Below are positions 44,417-54,021 of a stretch of DNA of 64,000 nt, in pieces. Positions within the stretch are counted from its first letter, which is position 1; each line of letters starts with the position of its first letter. Below the pieces are notes generated by a model, which searched no databases, was not told the DNA's origin, and saw only the letters and a program-made list of their open reading frames with translations. Position numbers and translations under genes: made by a program. The stretch spans positions 248,001 through 312,000 of the forward strand of contig CAVWQV010000015.1 in assembly GCA_963757115.1 (NCBI GenBank), read 5' to 3'. The stretch is from CAVWQV01 sp963757115. Its GTDB lineage: Bacteria; Pseudomonadota; Alphaproteobacteria; Acetobacterales; Acetobacteraceae.

Positions 44417-45088
44417 TCACTGTCGGATCGATTGTGCCCATGCCGTCACTTCCTCGAGCGCTTGCCCTAGAACCTGCCGGTCCGTCCGCCCCGACTTGGC
44501 TGGGACGTGGAAGGAGTGATCTGCGCCCTCCAAGAGCCTGAGCGTCGCCCGGTCGAGCTGCTTTACCGTTGACTCGAGGAGCGACATGTCGGCGAGCGCA
44601 TCGCGCGTTCCCTGCACGAAAAGCGTGGGAATTCGGATACTGGCAAGATGATCCGCGCGCATCGCCGAAGGCTTTCCTGCCGGGTGCAACGGGAAGCCCA
44701 AGAACACCAGGCCGCGTACTCCGGGCAGCGGCGCTGCCGCCTGTGCCTGCGATGTCATGCGTCCGCCGAAGGACTTGCCACCGGCAAAGACGGTAAGGCC
44801 CGGCACCCGTCGAACGGCCTCCCCGACGGCCGCCCGAACCGCAACATGGGCCAGCGCGGGCCGATCCGGCCGCTTCGACCCCTGCTCCATGTAGGGGAAC
44901 TGGTAGCGGAGCGTGGCGGCGCCGAGGTCAGCAAGACCGTCTGCCACGGCCTGCATGAACGGATGCCGCATGCCGGCGCCGGCCCCATGCGCCATCACGA
45001 AGCACAGGGATGCCCGATCCGGCACGAGCAACAGACCCGAGACGGACATATTGGGGCCGATAGTGATCCGAACCTCGTCGGCACGCAT
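44417..45088 (-). CDS. Alpha/beta hydrolase (KANL3/Tex30-like)
   Basis: A 223-residue alpha/beta hydrolase of the KANL3/Tex30-type group. It has AHGAGAGMRHPFM near the oxyanion hole, the nucleophile elbow FAGGKSFGGRM (Ser), a GTRDALADM aspartate and the ADHSFH histidine. The triad is complete, unlike the paralogous-fold protein at 14140. The substrate is unknown. ATG 45088 is used; AGAGGG lies upstream. Confidence 0.83.
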   Translation of the reverse strand: MRADEVRITIGPNMSVSGLLLVPDRASLCFVMAHGAGAGMRHPFMQAVADGLADLGAATLRYQFPYMEQGSKRPDRPALAHVAVRAAVGEAVRRVPGLTVFAGGKSFGGRMTSQAQAAAPLPGVRGLVFLGFPLHPAGKPSAMRADHLASIRIPTLFVQGTRDALADMSLLESTVKQLDRATLRLLEGADHSFHVPAKSGRTDRQVLGQALEEVTAWAQSIRQ

Positions 45089-45221
45089 CTGCGGTTCGCC
45101 CTCTCGCCGCAATGCCAAGGCTATTTGCCAGTTTGTCCGTGTAAGCCGCCCGGCTGCTGGCGTGGTAGCCTCATTCTGCCAGAACGGGCCGGCAGCGGGC
45201 GTTTACGCGAATCAGACGCGA

Positions 45222-46790
45222 TCAGCCGAAGCGGTCGAGGCGGTGGACGATCTCGTCGACCACGCCATCCCAGTCACCAGGGCGTTGCTGCCGCACGAGG
45301 CGCAGCGACGCGTACCAAGGCGTGTCGTTGCGCCCCAAAATCCAGCGCCAGTCGGGCGCGAACGGCAGCATGACCCAGGTCGGGACCCCGAGCGCCCCCG
45401 CGAGGTGCGCCACCGATGTATCCACGGTGACTATCAGATCGAGGGCCGCGACCAGGGCGGCGGTGGCAGCGTAGTCCGTCAGGTGCGCGGAAAAGTCGGG
45501 GAGCCCCGCCGCCTCCGCAGCACGCGGGCCGACCTGCAGGCTCACGAACGTGAAACCGCGCGCTGCCCCCAGCAGCCGGGCGAGTTGCGCAGGCGGCAAG
45601 GAGCGGCGGCGGTCGTTGGAGTGGAGCGGGTTGCCGGCCCAGACCAGGCCGACCTTGCGTCCCGGCGGCAGCGCCGCGCGCCACGCCGCCACCCGGTCCG
45701 CATCGGCGCAAAGATAGCCGCCGGGAGCGGGTATCGTTTCCGGCGTGAGGCCGAAGAGCCGGGGCAGACTCATCTGATCCACCCAGCAATCGTAAGGCGG
45801 GAGCGTCCCGCCCCGCGCCACCACCTCCGCGACACCGGACAAGGTTCGCAACAAGGGGATCAGCCGCGCATCGCAGGCGAGGGCCACGCGGGCGCCGCGC
45901 TCGGCCAGTAGCGGAAGAAAGCGGCTGAACTGGATGGTATCACCGAGGCCCTGCTCGGCGTGGACCAGAATGGTGCGTCCGGCGAGCGCCTCGCCCGCCC
46001 ACAAGGGGCCGGGCAGGTCGAGGAAATCGCGACTGAACCGGTCGTGCCGCTTGCGCCATTCGTATTCGGTGAAGCCGGTGCGGAAATCGCCGCCGAGCAG
46101 GCAGGCGGTGGCCCGGTTCCAGTGCGCCTGCGCGAAATCGGGCCGGAGCGCAATCGCAGCCTCGCAGGCCGCGAGCGCCTCATCCAACCGTCCGAGCGAA
46201 GTGAGCATGAAACCGAGGCTGGCATGCGCCTCGGCCAATGTCGGGTCGATCTTGAGGGCGGCGCGGCAGAACCGCTCGGCTTCCTCCAGCGCGTCGAGAT
46301 CGGCGCAAGCGTTGCCGAGATTAAGGAGGGCTGCAGCGTTGGCTGGGTCGAGCGACACGGCCCGGCGCAGCGCCGCGGCGGCCTCCACCGGCCGGCCAAG
46401 AGCGTTCAGCGCAGTCCCTAGGAGGAAATGTGCCTGGGCCTGATCGGGGTCGAGGCAGCAAGCAACCGACGCGGCATCCAGCGCCGCCTCCGGCATTCCT
46501 GCTTGCAACCGAGCGCGGGCGAGGGCGAGCCAGACCCCGCCGTGTTCGGGGGCGACCTCCGCGGCGCGCGAAAGCAACGCGCAGGCCTCCGACGTCCGGC
46601 CGTCGCCGAGGCGGAGCAGCCCGTAGAGCCGGAGCGCCGTGGGATTGTCCGGGTCGTCGGCAAGTACTGCGCGGTAAAGCTCCTCGGCGTCCGTCAGGCG
46701 GCCGGTGCGCTGCCGCTCGATGGCCGCGATCAGCCGCCCGGCGGGCGGCGCGCTGGATGGCACCTTCCCGGCAAGAGCCGTTCCGCTCAC
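45222..46790 (-). CDS. TPR protein with GT9/heptosyltransferase-like C-terminal domain
   Basis: A 522-residue protein. The N-terminal half (about residues 15-235) has six TPR units (AEELYRAVLADDPDNPTALRLYG, AAALRRAVSLDPANAAALLNLGN, EEAERFCRAALKIDPTLAEAHASLG, ACEAAIALRPDFAQAHWN). The C-terminal half has HAEQGLGDTIQFSRFLPLL, KVGLVWAGNPLHSNDRRRS and VTVDTSVAHLAGALGVPTWVMLP, typical of ADP-heptose LPS heptosyltransferase-like (GT9) folds. The GTG start overlaps the stop of the upstream DUF1217 gene (GTGA), so the two are coupled, hinting at glycosylation of a flagellar part. Confidence 0.85.
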   Translation of the reverse strand: MSGTALAGKVPSSAPPAGRLIAAIERQRTGRLTDAEELYRAVLADDPDNPTALRLYGLLRLGDGRTSEACALLSRAAEVAPEHGGVWLALARARLQAGMPEAALDAASVACCLDPDQAQAHFLLGTALNALGRPVEAAAALRRAVSLDPANAAALLNLGNACADLDALEEAERFCRAALKIDPTLAEAHASLGFMLTSLGRLDEALAACEAAIALRPDFAQAHWNRATACLLGGDFRTGFTEYEWRKRHDRFSRDFLDLPGPLWAGEALAGRTILVHAEQGLGDTIQFSRFLPLLAERGARVALACDARLIPLLRTLSGVAEVVARGGTLPPYDCWVDQMSLPRLFGLTPETIPAPGGYLCADADRVAAWRAALPPGRKVGLVWAGNPLHSNDRRRSLPPAQLARLLGAARGFTFVSLQVGPRAAEAAGLPDFSAHLTDYAATAALVAALDLIVTVDTSVAHLAGALGVPTWVMLPFAPDWRWILGRNDTPWYASLRLVRQQRPGDWDGVVDEIVHRLDRFG

Positions 46791-47653
46791 ACCACGAGGC
46801 CGCTCGCCTGGACGGAGAGCGCGCTGAGGCTCGGCGTCGAGCTGCCCTGGTTCTGCTGCTGCATTTGCAGAAGGTATTGGTCGGTCAGCGTGTTGACGAA
46901 TTGCGGGTCCTGCAGCTTCTTGATGTCGAGACGGTTGGTGATCGCCTGCTCCTGCGCGCCCAGATCCTGAAACGCTATCTGTTGCGGGATGCCGAGCGCG
47001 GTCGTGACGACGGCGCGGTTCGTCGCGTCGCCGAGGATGTCGTCGACCGTGCCGATCTTGCTCGCCGTCTGCTTGAATTGCATGGCCTGCGCCAGGCCCG
47101 GCGTCGCTTGGTCAAGCGAGTTGAGCCAGGTCACTCGCTCATAGGCATTCGCGATCTGCGCCTGCACGGTCGGGTCCTGCAGGCCAGCCAATCCCTTGCT
47201 GGCGAGATTGTAGGTCTGCGCGACGGTCTTCCACGCGGTGTTGGAAAGCTGGTTGACGAGCGAATTCGGGTCGCTCGGGTCCGAGAGGAGCGCCTTGCTC
47301 GCCAGCGCGGGGTATTGCACCTGATCGCCGAGCCCGTTTGCCGTGAGCAGGACCTTCAGCACGTTCGGGTTCTGCAGCGCCGTGTTGATGTCCTTGGCGT
47401 TGGCGACGCCCTTGGTGAAGGCCGCGAGATCGCGGACCACGGTCGGGTCCTTGGCCTCCAGTGCGACGTCCTTCGTTTCGTTCTGCTCAGCAAGCTTGAG
47501 GTCGAGGATCGGATTGCCCGAGGAGACCGCGGTTCCGGCGCTGGCGGCGCTCGCACCGCTATAGAGCGTGCTCAGGATGCTCGAAACGCCGCTGGCCGAT
47601 CCGCTGTTGGAGAACAGGATGCTGTAGTTGATGCCGCTGACGAAGCCGCTCAT
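46787..47653 (-). CDS. DUF1217 flagellum-associated protein
   Basis: A 288-residue protein rich in Ala, Gln, Asn and Ser. DUF1217 is recognised from DIKKLQDPQFVNTLTDQYLL, ANAYERVTWLNSLDQATPGLAQAM and PNVLKVLLTANGLGDQVQYPALASKALLSD. DUF1217 proteins in alphaproteobacteria are found in or near flagellar gene clusters and look like secreted filament-associated or rod-like proteins. There is no Sec signal, as expected for flagellar export. No other flagellar genes are in the window. Confidence 0.85.
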   Translation of the reverse strand: MSGFVSGINYSILFSNSGSASGVSSILSTLYSGASAASAGTAVSSGNPILDLKLAEQNETKDVALEAKDPTVVRDLAAFTKGVANAKDINTALQNPNVLKVLLTANGLGDQVQYPALASKALLSDPSDPNSLVNQLSNTAWKTVAQTYNLASKGLAGLQDPTVQAQIANAYERVTWLNSLDQATPGLAQAMQFKQTASKIGTVDDILGDATNRAVVTTALGIPQQIAFQDLGAQEQAITNRLDIKKLQDPQFVNTLTDQYLLQMQQQNQGSSTPSLSALSVQASGLVV

Positions 47654-47806
47654 GCCTGCCGCCGGAGTGGATTGAATGCAGCATTTTGGCCCGACGAAGT
47701 TAACGGACGCTGAAGCAGCGTCGGTCCGCGCCGTGGGCCCCGGGACAGCCTCCCCGGTGATCGCGGGGTAGCCAGCGATCCTCCGGGTGCGCTATGAACC
47801 CGCCGG

Positions 47807-48113
47807 GTCCCCGTAGCTCAGCCGGATAGAGCACAGGTTTCCTAGTTTGGGCGCTGCGGTCGGAAACGCCGCAGTGGATCCGCTCAAAGTCGGGGAAAGC
47901 TTCGGCGCCTGCGCCATGCCGATCCCGAGCCAAGCCCGGCGCAAGCCGGGAAGGTGTAGAGACTAGACGGGCGGCGCCTACCGTCCTCGGGGACCACGTC
48001 CTTGCGGACCACGGCGGAGGGATAGTCCAGACCACGAACGCCGGTCGGCGGCGGCGAAAGCCGAAGTGGGATGAAACCTGGTGTCGCGTGTTCGAGTCAC
48101 GCCGGGGACGCCA
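47807..48113 (+). tRNA. tRNA-Arg(CCU) split by a group I intron
   Basis: Exon 1 is 47807-47843 and exon 2 is 48074-48113. Acceptor GTCCCCG pairs with CGGGGAC; the D arm is GCTC/GAGC; the anticodon stem CAGGT pairs with ACCTG across the intron; the loop is TTCCTAA with anticodon CCT; the T arm is GCGTG-TTCGAGT-CACGC; GCCA is encoded. The spliced product is a normal 77-nt tRNA that reads AGG. Every stem is perfectly paired, so the exons are functional if splicing works. The interruption falls between U36 and A37, in the anticodon loop. Confidence 0.95.
47844..48073 (+). ncRNA. Group I self-splicing intron (IC3-like) in tRNA-Arg
   Basis: A 230-nt intron. The 5' exon ends in CCU and the internal GGG shortly after can form P1 with a U-G wobble at the splice site; the last intron base is G (48073). 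The catalytic core matches the Azoarcus tRNA-Ile intron type: the GAGCCAAGC segment, GGTGTAGAGACTAGACGG (P3/P7 strand, R) and GGATAGTCCAG (P7/S). A stable P2-like hairpin CTGCGG/CCGCAG with a GGAAAC loop follows P1. There is no open frame, so no homing endonuclease. The placement equals that reported for the Agrobacterium tRNA-Arg(CCU) intron. Confidence 0.93.
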
Positions 48114-48216
48114 TCATCTCGGCACCGGGACGGCTGCGCCGCTCCGGCGGGCTCCATGCTCTAGGAGGCGCGTTCTCTCCTTGTTCTCGGGGCCGCTTTC
48201 AAGTCACACTGCGCCG

Positions 48217-48486
48217 GTGCCGCCCGTCATCCCGACCCGCCCTGCGCTCCTTGCGGCTCGGCTGGCGGATTTGGATGGCTGGCACCTCCTCGTCGAGTGC
48301 CCGTGCCGATCCTACCCGCGCAGCGTCCCTCTCTCGGAGGTAGCCGACGAGCGAGGCAAACGAATGACGCTCGCGCAGGTCGTGCTGCGGCTCCGCTGCA
48401 AGGTCTGCGGAAAACCGCCCGCGTCGGTCAAAGCGTGTTGCGGCGACCCGTTCGCGCCCCGCGCATGGAAAGTGTCGCTGGCGTAG
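48217..48486 (+). CDS. Small zinc-ribbon-like protein of unknown function
   Basis: An 89-residue protein with two CxC/CxxC knuckles (VECPCRSYPRSVPLSE ... LRLRCKVCGKPPASV) and a final pair CC in KACCGDPFAP. The spacing suits a small zinc ribbon. Similar short proteins with this layout are common in GC-rich alphaproteobacteria. The GTG at 48217 is a guess; the frame is open from 48088, inside the tRNA. There is no operon partner. Confidence 0.6.
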   Translation: MPPVIPTRPALLAARLADLDGWHLLVECPCRSYPRSVPLSEVADERGKRMTLAQVVLRLRCKVCGKPPASVKACCGDPFAPRAWKVSLA

Positions 48487-48502
48487 ATGGATCGCAGGCG
48501 GT

Positions 48503-49694
48503 TCAAGCTTTGCCGCGGTTCCAGCCTCGTCCACCATCACCGAACGCGTCGTACCCGCCTTCCGTCACGGCCAGTGTGTCCTCAAGCTTGATGAAACCAC
48601 GGCGCGGATGGATCAGCGTGGTTTCTATCGAAAGCACCATGTTGGCCTCCAGCGGCCGATCAGCGTCCTCGCCGGGGTAAGGCACTGGACCGCGGCTCGT
48701 GAGGTGCGGGATTTCATGGCTGACGAGGCCCATGCCGTGAGCAAGGAAGTCGATCGTCCGGCGGTTGGGTGAGTCCCGCAGCGCCGCCTCTGCGGCCTCA
48801 TAGACTTCCCGCCCCATCGCGCCGGCGCGAACCGGCCGCCGTGCGGCCTGCTGGATCGCCTCGATCTCCGCGAGCAGGTCGTTGAGTTCGGCGTCCGGTT
48901 CACCCAAGCACGCCCATGCGGCAAAGGTCTCCGATGTAGCCTTCATAGTTGCCGCCGGAGTCGACCGACAGAACCTCGCCCTTCTGCCACGCCTGGTCGG
49001 AGCGCGCGCGATTATGGCTGGAACCGAGTGTGATCAGCGCGTACTCGAAAACCAGCCCACGCGACACTTCCTCCTTGCGCAGTGCCGCTTGCATCTCGCG
49101 CTTCGTGGAGCCGGCGCCGTGGGCGGAGATCATCGCCATCATCGACTGGACCACGCGCTCAGAGGCTTCCTTGAGCTTGGCGAGTTCCTGCTTCGATTTG
49201 CGCGCGCGCAGCCGTTCGAGCACCGGCGTCGCGTCCACAAACTCCACGTTCGGCAATCCGCGGCGCAGTTCGTCCGCGACATCCATCGGCAGAAAAGCCT
49301 GCTCGACGGCGATCCGGCCGTGGTCCAAGCCGTGGGAGCGGAGATGCGAGAGTGCCGCTTCCGCTACGTCCGGAGAGCGCATGAATCTCGGCTGAACGAC
49401 GGGCGGCCAGAAAGGATCGTTTTCCGCCTCGTGCTTCTCGAGCGCGTTGCCGAAATAACCGGCGTCGCCCGCCTTGCCCTTCGGATACACGAGGAGGGGC
49501 AGGTAGCGACTGAGACCGATCGCGTCCATGTAGTCGAAGAAGCCCGAGCGGTGGCCACCGAGCAGATACTGCACGTTGTGCTTGGTTGAGGCGAGCAGCA
49601 CGTCGATGCCGCTCTTGTCCATCAACCCGTCGAGCAGCTCCGCATCGAACGGCAGGTTCCCGGTCTTCTCGGCGAGGATGCTGGCGTCGTCCAT
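48503..49694 (-). pseudogene. M24 (Xaa-Pro aminopeptidase-like) metallopeptidase, single-base frameshift
   Basis: Pita-bread-fold M24 peptidase. It has an N-terminal creatinase-like domain (NVQYLLGGHRSGFFDY), then metal-ligand regions VLSVDSGGNYEGYIGDLCRMGVLG (Asp ligands), HGMGLVSHEIPHL (His) and ANMVLSIETTLIHPRRGFIKLEDTLAV (Glu). The frame breaks at CCC 48903-48905; dropping one base turns the VLG-stop into VLGEPDAELND and gives 396 residues. ATG 49694 follows GGAGGG. It probably cleaves Xaa-Pro or similar dipeptides or is a creatinase-like hydrolase. Confidence 0.88.
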
Positions 49695-49981
49695 GTTCCC
49701 TCCATTCGGCCCCGTGGCGCTTCGTCGCGGATTGAGGTTTCGTCGGAGCCCGTCGTCATCGTGGTCGCGCAAACAACAGGCATGTGAATTCATACGCGGG
49801 CCGTGCTTTCTCCTCATAACGGTTAAGGGCGCCGGACGGAATGGCTGATGCGCTCGATCCGACGCAGGGCGGCGCGCTGGCAGCTTCAAAGGGTGTTCGG
49901 CCCGCGCTGGGAGCGATAACCTAACCTGCGGCCGACCGCGCGCATCTCGCGCGGCGCGGGACAAGAGAGCGGGAGCGGTTC

Positions 49982-51097
49982 ATGAAGATCACCACCGTCG
50001 AGACTTGGCTCACCCGCGTGCCGTTCGACATCGGCGCCCCTCCAGCCGCTTTCGCCGGGATGGGCTGGCAGACATTGGAAACGCTCTGGGTCCGCGTCGT
50101 GACCGATACCGGCCTCGAGGGCTGGGGCGAGGGGTTCGGGCACGCGTGCTGTCCGGCAACCCGCGCGGCGATCGACACGCAGATCGGGCCGGCAGTATTG
50201 GGGCAGGACGCGCGCGACATTCGCGGCCTCACGCACCGGCTGCTGCAACAGTTCCACCTGTTCGGCCGCAACGGGCCGCATCTGTATGGCATCTCCGCGA
50301 TCGACATCGCGCTCTGGGACATTGCGGGCAAGGTGGCGGGGCTGCCGCTGTTTCGGATGCTCGGCGGCGCCCCGGTGCCCCCGCGTCCTGCCTATGCGAG
50401 CCTTCTGCGTTACGGCGAGCCGGCGCTGGTCGCGCGAGCCTGCGAGCGCGCGGCCGGCGAGGGCTACGGCCTCGTCAAGCTGCACGAGATCGAGGTGGCG
50501 CCGGTCGCGGCGGCGCGCGCCGCACTCGGCCCCGACCGTAAGTTGATGGTCGACACCAACTGCCCATGGACCGTCGAACAGGCGATCGGCATGGCGGAGC
50601 GCTTCGACCCGTACGACTTGCACTGGCTTGAGGAGCCGGTCTGGCCACCCGAGGACCATGATGGGCTCGCGCGCGTGCGCGTCGAGGGCGGCGTCAAGAC
50701 AGCGGCCGGGGAGAACGCGAGCGGCTTGTTCGACTTCCGCTCGCTGTTCGAAGCCGAGGCGTTGGACGTCGCCCAGCCGAGTGTCACCAAGATCGGCGGC
50801 GTGACGGCCGTGATCGAGATCGCGGCGCTGGCCCGTGCCTCCTCGGTTCGCTTGGTGCCCCATTGCGCGTATTTCGGCCCGGGCTGGCTCGCCTCGTTGC
50901 ACTTGAACGCTGCCCTCGCGCCTGACGCCCCGTTCGAGCGGCTGTTCATGGATCTCGAAGCGAGCCCGTACGGCGAATGGGTGCTCGCCAAGCAGGGCGC
51001 CGTCGCGGTTCCCGAAGGCCCGGGGCTCGGCCGCGACCCGGATATGGACGTATTGCGCCGCTATGCCGTCGGCGTGCCAACAACGATGAAGCTTTGA
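49982..51097 (+). CDS. Mandelate racemase/muconate lactonizing enzyme family (enolase superfamily)
   Basis: A 371-residue enolase-superfamily enzyme. After the capping domain (TVETWLTRVPFDIG, GLEGWGEGFG) the barrel shows the KxH-type motif in GLVKLHEIE, the metal ligands in LMVDTNCPWT, HWLEEPVWPPED and AAGENASGL, and the late base in LVPHCAYFGPG. The substrate is probably a sugar acid or muconate-like acid. GGGAGCGG precedes the ATG. It lies just before the Liv transporter operon and may belong with it. Confidence 0.88.
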   Translation: MKITTVETWLTRVPFDIGAPPAAFAGMGWQTLETLWVRVVTDTGLEGWGEGFGHACCPATRAAIDTQIGPAVLGQDARDIRGLTHRLLQQFHLFGRNGPHLYGISAIDIALWDIAGKVAGLPLFRMLGGAPVPPRPAYASLLRYGEPALVARACERAAGEGYGLVKLHEIEVAPVAAARAALGPDRKLMVDTNCPWTVEQAIGMAERFDPYDLHWLEEPVWPPEDHDGLARVRVEGGVKTAAGENASGLFDFRSLFEAEALDVAQPSVTKIGGVTAVIEIAALARASSVRLVPHCAYFGPGWLASLHLNAALAPDAPFERLFMDLEASPYGEWVLAKQGAVAVPEGPGLGRDPDMDVLRRYAVGVPTTMKL

Positions 51098-51226
51098 GCG
51101 GGCCTCGCGCCCGGTCTTGACTGCGCCGACCGGCGGGATGCGATTGACCCGCCGCGAACCTCCAGATTATGCTGGAAAAGAACGCAACGGCGCAAAAACT
51201 AAGCAAGCGCTGCGGGGGAGGGGCGC

Positions 51227-52108
51227 TTGGAGGGTGCTGCGCGTCTGCTGCAGCTCGTGGTCAACGGCTCCGCCGCAGGCTGCATCTACGGCCTGATCGC
51301 GCTCGGCTTCGTGCTGATCTACAAGGCGACCGAGATGGTGAACTTCGCCCAGGGCGACGTCATGATGCTCGGCGGGTTCGCGGCGTTCACCTTCATCACC
51401 GGCCTCGGCCTCAACTACTGGCTTGGCGCGCTGCTTGCCGTGCTCGTTACCGCCCTGTTCGGCTTCCTCCTCGACGCGGTGGTGCTGCGCCGCGTCATCG
51501 GCCAGCCGCAATTCGCGGTCGTGATGCTGACCTTGGGGCTCGGCTTCATCTTCCGCGCCTTTGCCGGCATCACCTGGGGCTACGATTCGGTCGGGTTCGA
51601 GACGCCATTCACCAACCGGACGGTACATGTGGGCGGGTTGGTGCTCGGGCAGGACAACATCTCGATCATCGTCGGGACCGTGATCCTTTGCCTGGTGCTC
51701 TACCTCTTTTTCAGCCGGACCCGGCTCGGGATCGCGATGCAGGCCTCCTCGCAGAACCAGCTCGCGGCTTACTACATGGGCATCCCGGTGCGCACGGTGT
51801 TCTCGCTCATCTGGGCGATCAGCGCCGGGGTCGCCGCCGTCGCCGGGATCCTGCTGTCGCCGGTGTCGATGATCGACGTGAACATGGGCTTTCTCGGCCT
51901 CAAGGCGTTCGCCGCCGCGGTGTTGGGCGGGTTCGGTAGTATCCCGGGCGCACTGGTCGGCGGCATCATTATCGGCATTGTCGAGCAGCTTGCGGGCTAC
52001 TTCCTCCCGCCCGGCTCGCAAGAGGTGACGGCGAACGTCGTACTGCTCGCGGTGCTGATCCTGCGCCCGGGCGGCCTGTTCTCGCAGAACCTCCGCAAGC
52101 GGGTCTGA
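51227..52108 (+). CDS. livH: Branched-chain amino acid type ABC permease LivH
   Basis: A 293-residue inner-membrane permease with about eight helices: IYGLIALGFVLIYKATEMVNFAQGDVMMLGGF is the LivH signature, and GIPVRTVFSLIWAISAGVAAVAGILL and GGFGSIPGALVGGIIIGIVEQ follow. It starts at TTG 51227, preceded by GGGGGAGGGG. First gene of livHMGF-acyl-CoA synthetase-binding protein, which imports an unknown acid or amino acid. Confidence 0.9.
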   Translation: MEGAARLLQLVVNGSAAGCIYGLIALGFVLIYKATEMVNFAQGDVMMLGGFAAFTFITGLGLNYWLGALLAVLVTALFGFLLDAVVLRRVIGQPQFAVVMLTLGLGFIFRAFAGITWGYDSVGFETPFTNRTVHVGGLVLGQDNISIIVGTVILCLVLYLFFSRTRLGIAMQASSQNQLAAYYMGIPVRTVFSLIWAISAGVAAVAGILLSPVSMIDVNMGFLGLKAFAAAVLGGFGSIPGALVGGIIIGIVEQLAGYFLPPGSQEVTANVVLLAVLILRPGGLFSQNLRKRV

Positions 52109-52110
52109 GA

Positions 52111-53188
52111 ATGCGGTACCTGTTCAAGACGCGCTACGAGCAGGATCTCAGGGCCTGGCGGCATCGCGGCGACGTGTTCTGGTACGGGCTGCTGCTTATC
52201 GTGCTGCTATTGCTTCCCGGATTTATGGGCGAGTTCTACGTAGGCGAGCTCGGCGGGGTGTTCATTTTCGCCATCGCGGGCGTCGGGCTGATGCTGCTGA
52301 CCGGGTTCACTGGCCTCGTCAGCCTCGGCCATGCAGCGTTCCTCGGGATTGGCGCGTACACTGAGTTGGGTACTGCTCGCCAAGGGCGTGCCGTTTGCGC
52401 TGACCTTGCCTGCCTCGGGGCTGCTCACCGCGTTCGCGGGCGTAGTTATCGGCATTCCCACCTTGCGCATGAGCGGACTTTATCTCGCCATAGCTACACT
52501 CGCGTTCGGCAGCATCGTCGGCACCGTGTTCCAGAAATGGACGGCGGTGACCGGCGGGTTCGACGGCTTCGCGGTACCGACGCCGACGCTGCTCGGCGTC
52601 AATCTCGAGGGCGCAACGGGCACCTACTACATGTCGCTCGCGGTGCTGCTGCTCGTGCTCTGGGTGTCGCTGAACCTGCTTCGTGCTCCGATCGGGCGGG
52701 CGATGGTGGCGATCCGGGACAGCGAAATCTCGGCGCAGAGCATGGGCATCAACTTGGCCCTTTATAAGACGATCGCGTTCGCGATCAGCGCCGGCATGAC
52801 TGGGCTAGCAGGGGCGTTGTTCGCCCACTACGTCCGGTATCTGGCGCCGGACGCGTTCGACATTCTCCTGTCCATTTCGTTCGTCACCATCGTGTTCGTG
52901 GGCGGCCTCGGCTCGCTGCGCGGCGCGATCCTGGGGGCGCTGTTCGTGCGCTTGCTGCCGCAGGCGATCGCGATCGTGCGCGACGATCTTCCTTTTGGGA
53001 TCGGCAGGATGCCGGAACTCGAGCCGTCCCTATTTGGGCTCATCCTGGTGATCGTGATCCTGTTCGAGCCGAGCGGGATCAATGGCCGCTGGCTCAAGAT
53101 CAAGCAGTGGTTCCAGGAGTTTCCGCTGCACCGCGCCGGCGTGTTCCGGCGGCAAAAGGCGTACGCGCGGTCGGAGCGGCTGCGGTGA
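52111..53188 (+). pseudogene. livM: ABC permease LivM, single-base frameshift
   Basis: The LivM subunit opens with LLLIVLLLLPGF and GLMLLTGFTGLVSLGHAAFLGIGAYT, then (other frame) WVLLAKGVPFALTLPASGLLTAF, GIPTLRMSGLYLAIATLAFG, FVTIVFVGGLGSLRGAILGA and a basic end. The frame changes at 52360-52366; dropping one base joins GAYT to SWVLLAKG and gives 358 residues, normal for LivM. The ATG is 2 bases after the livH stop. Confidence 0.88.
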
Positions 53189-53255
53189 TGGCCCGTCTCC
53201 CTTCATCTGATAGCCGGATCAAGTCCGCCCATGACGTAGCTGGCGGGCCTGCGCC

Positions 53256-54021
53256 ATGAGCCTGTTTCAGGCGCGGGAGATCGCGATCCAGTTCGGCGGC
53301 ATCCGCGCCGTCGACAACGTGAGTTTCGCGGTGGAGCCGGGCGAGGTGTTCGCCATCATCGGGCCAAACGGCGCCGGCAAGACCACGATCTTCAACCTGA
53401 TCAGTCGCATTTACGCGCCGACCCACGGCACGCTCGTGTTCGACGGCGCCGACATCACCGGTCTGGCGCCGCACCGGATTGCCAAACTCGGCATCGCGCG
53501 GACCTTCCAGAACATCGAGCTGTTCGCCAACGCAAGCGTGCTGCAGAATTTGCTGATCGGGCGACACTGCCATTCGGCGGTGAGCTGGCTCTCGCAGATC
53601 GCGCTATCTCCCCTCCACTCGCCGCGCCGAGATCGCGCACCGCGAACGGGTCGAGGACGTGATCGACTTCCTCGACCTGCAACGCTACCGCGATGCCGTG
53701 ATCGCCAACCTGCCGTACGGCGTGCGCAAAATTGTCGAACTCGGCCGCGCGCTCTGCACCGAGCCCAAGCTCCTGCTGCTTGACGAGCCTTCGTCCGGCC
53801 TCAACGTGGAGGAAACGGAGGTGATGGGGTTCTGGATCGAGGACATCAAGAAGGACCTCGGTATCACGGTCATCATGGTAGAGCACGACATGAGCCTTGT
53901 GTCGGCGGTGTCGGACCGGGTGATCGCCCTGAACTACGGCCGGGTGCTGGCGACCGGCACGCCGTCGGAGGTGCAATCCAATCCCGACGTGATCCGGGCC
54001 TATATCGGCGGCGACGCGTGA
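53256..54021 (+). pseudogene. livG: ABC ATPase LivG, single-base frameshift
   Basis: ATP-binding subunit with Walker A GPNGAGKTT, Q-loop TFQNIELF, then (second frame) NLPYGVRKIVELGRAL in place of the usual signature (the LSGGQ-equivalent of LivG is PYGxxRxxE), Walker B LLLLDEPSSGL and the His-switch VEHDM. The frame slips near 53604; dropping one base links SQIA to YLPSTRRAEI and gives 254 residues. Its stop overlaps the livF GTG. Confidence 0.88.
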
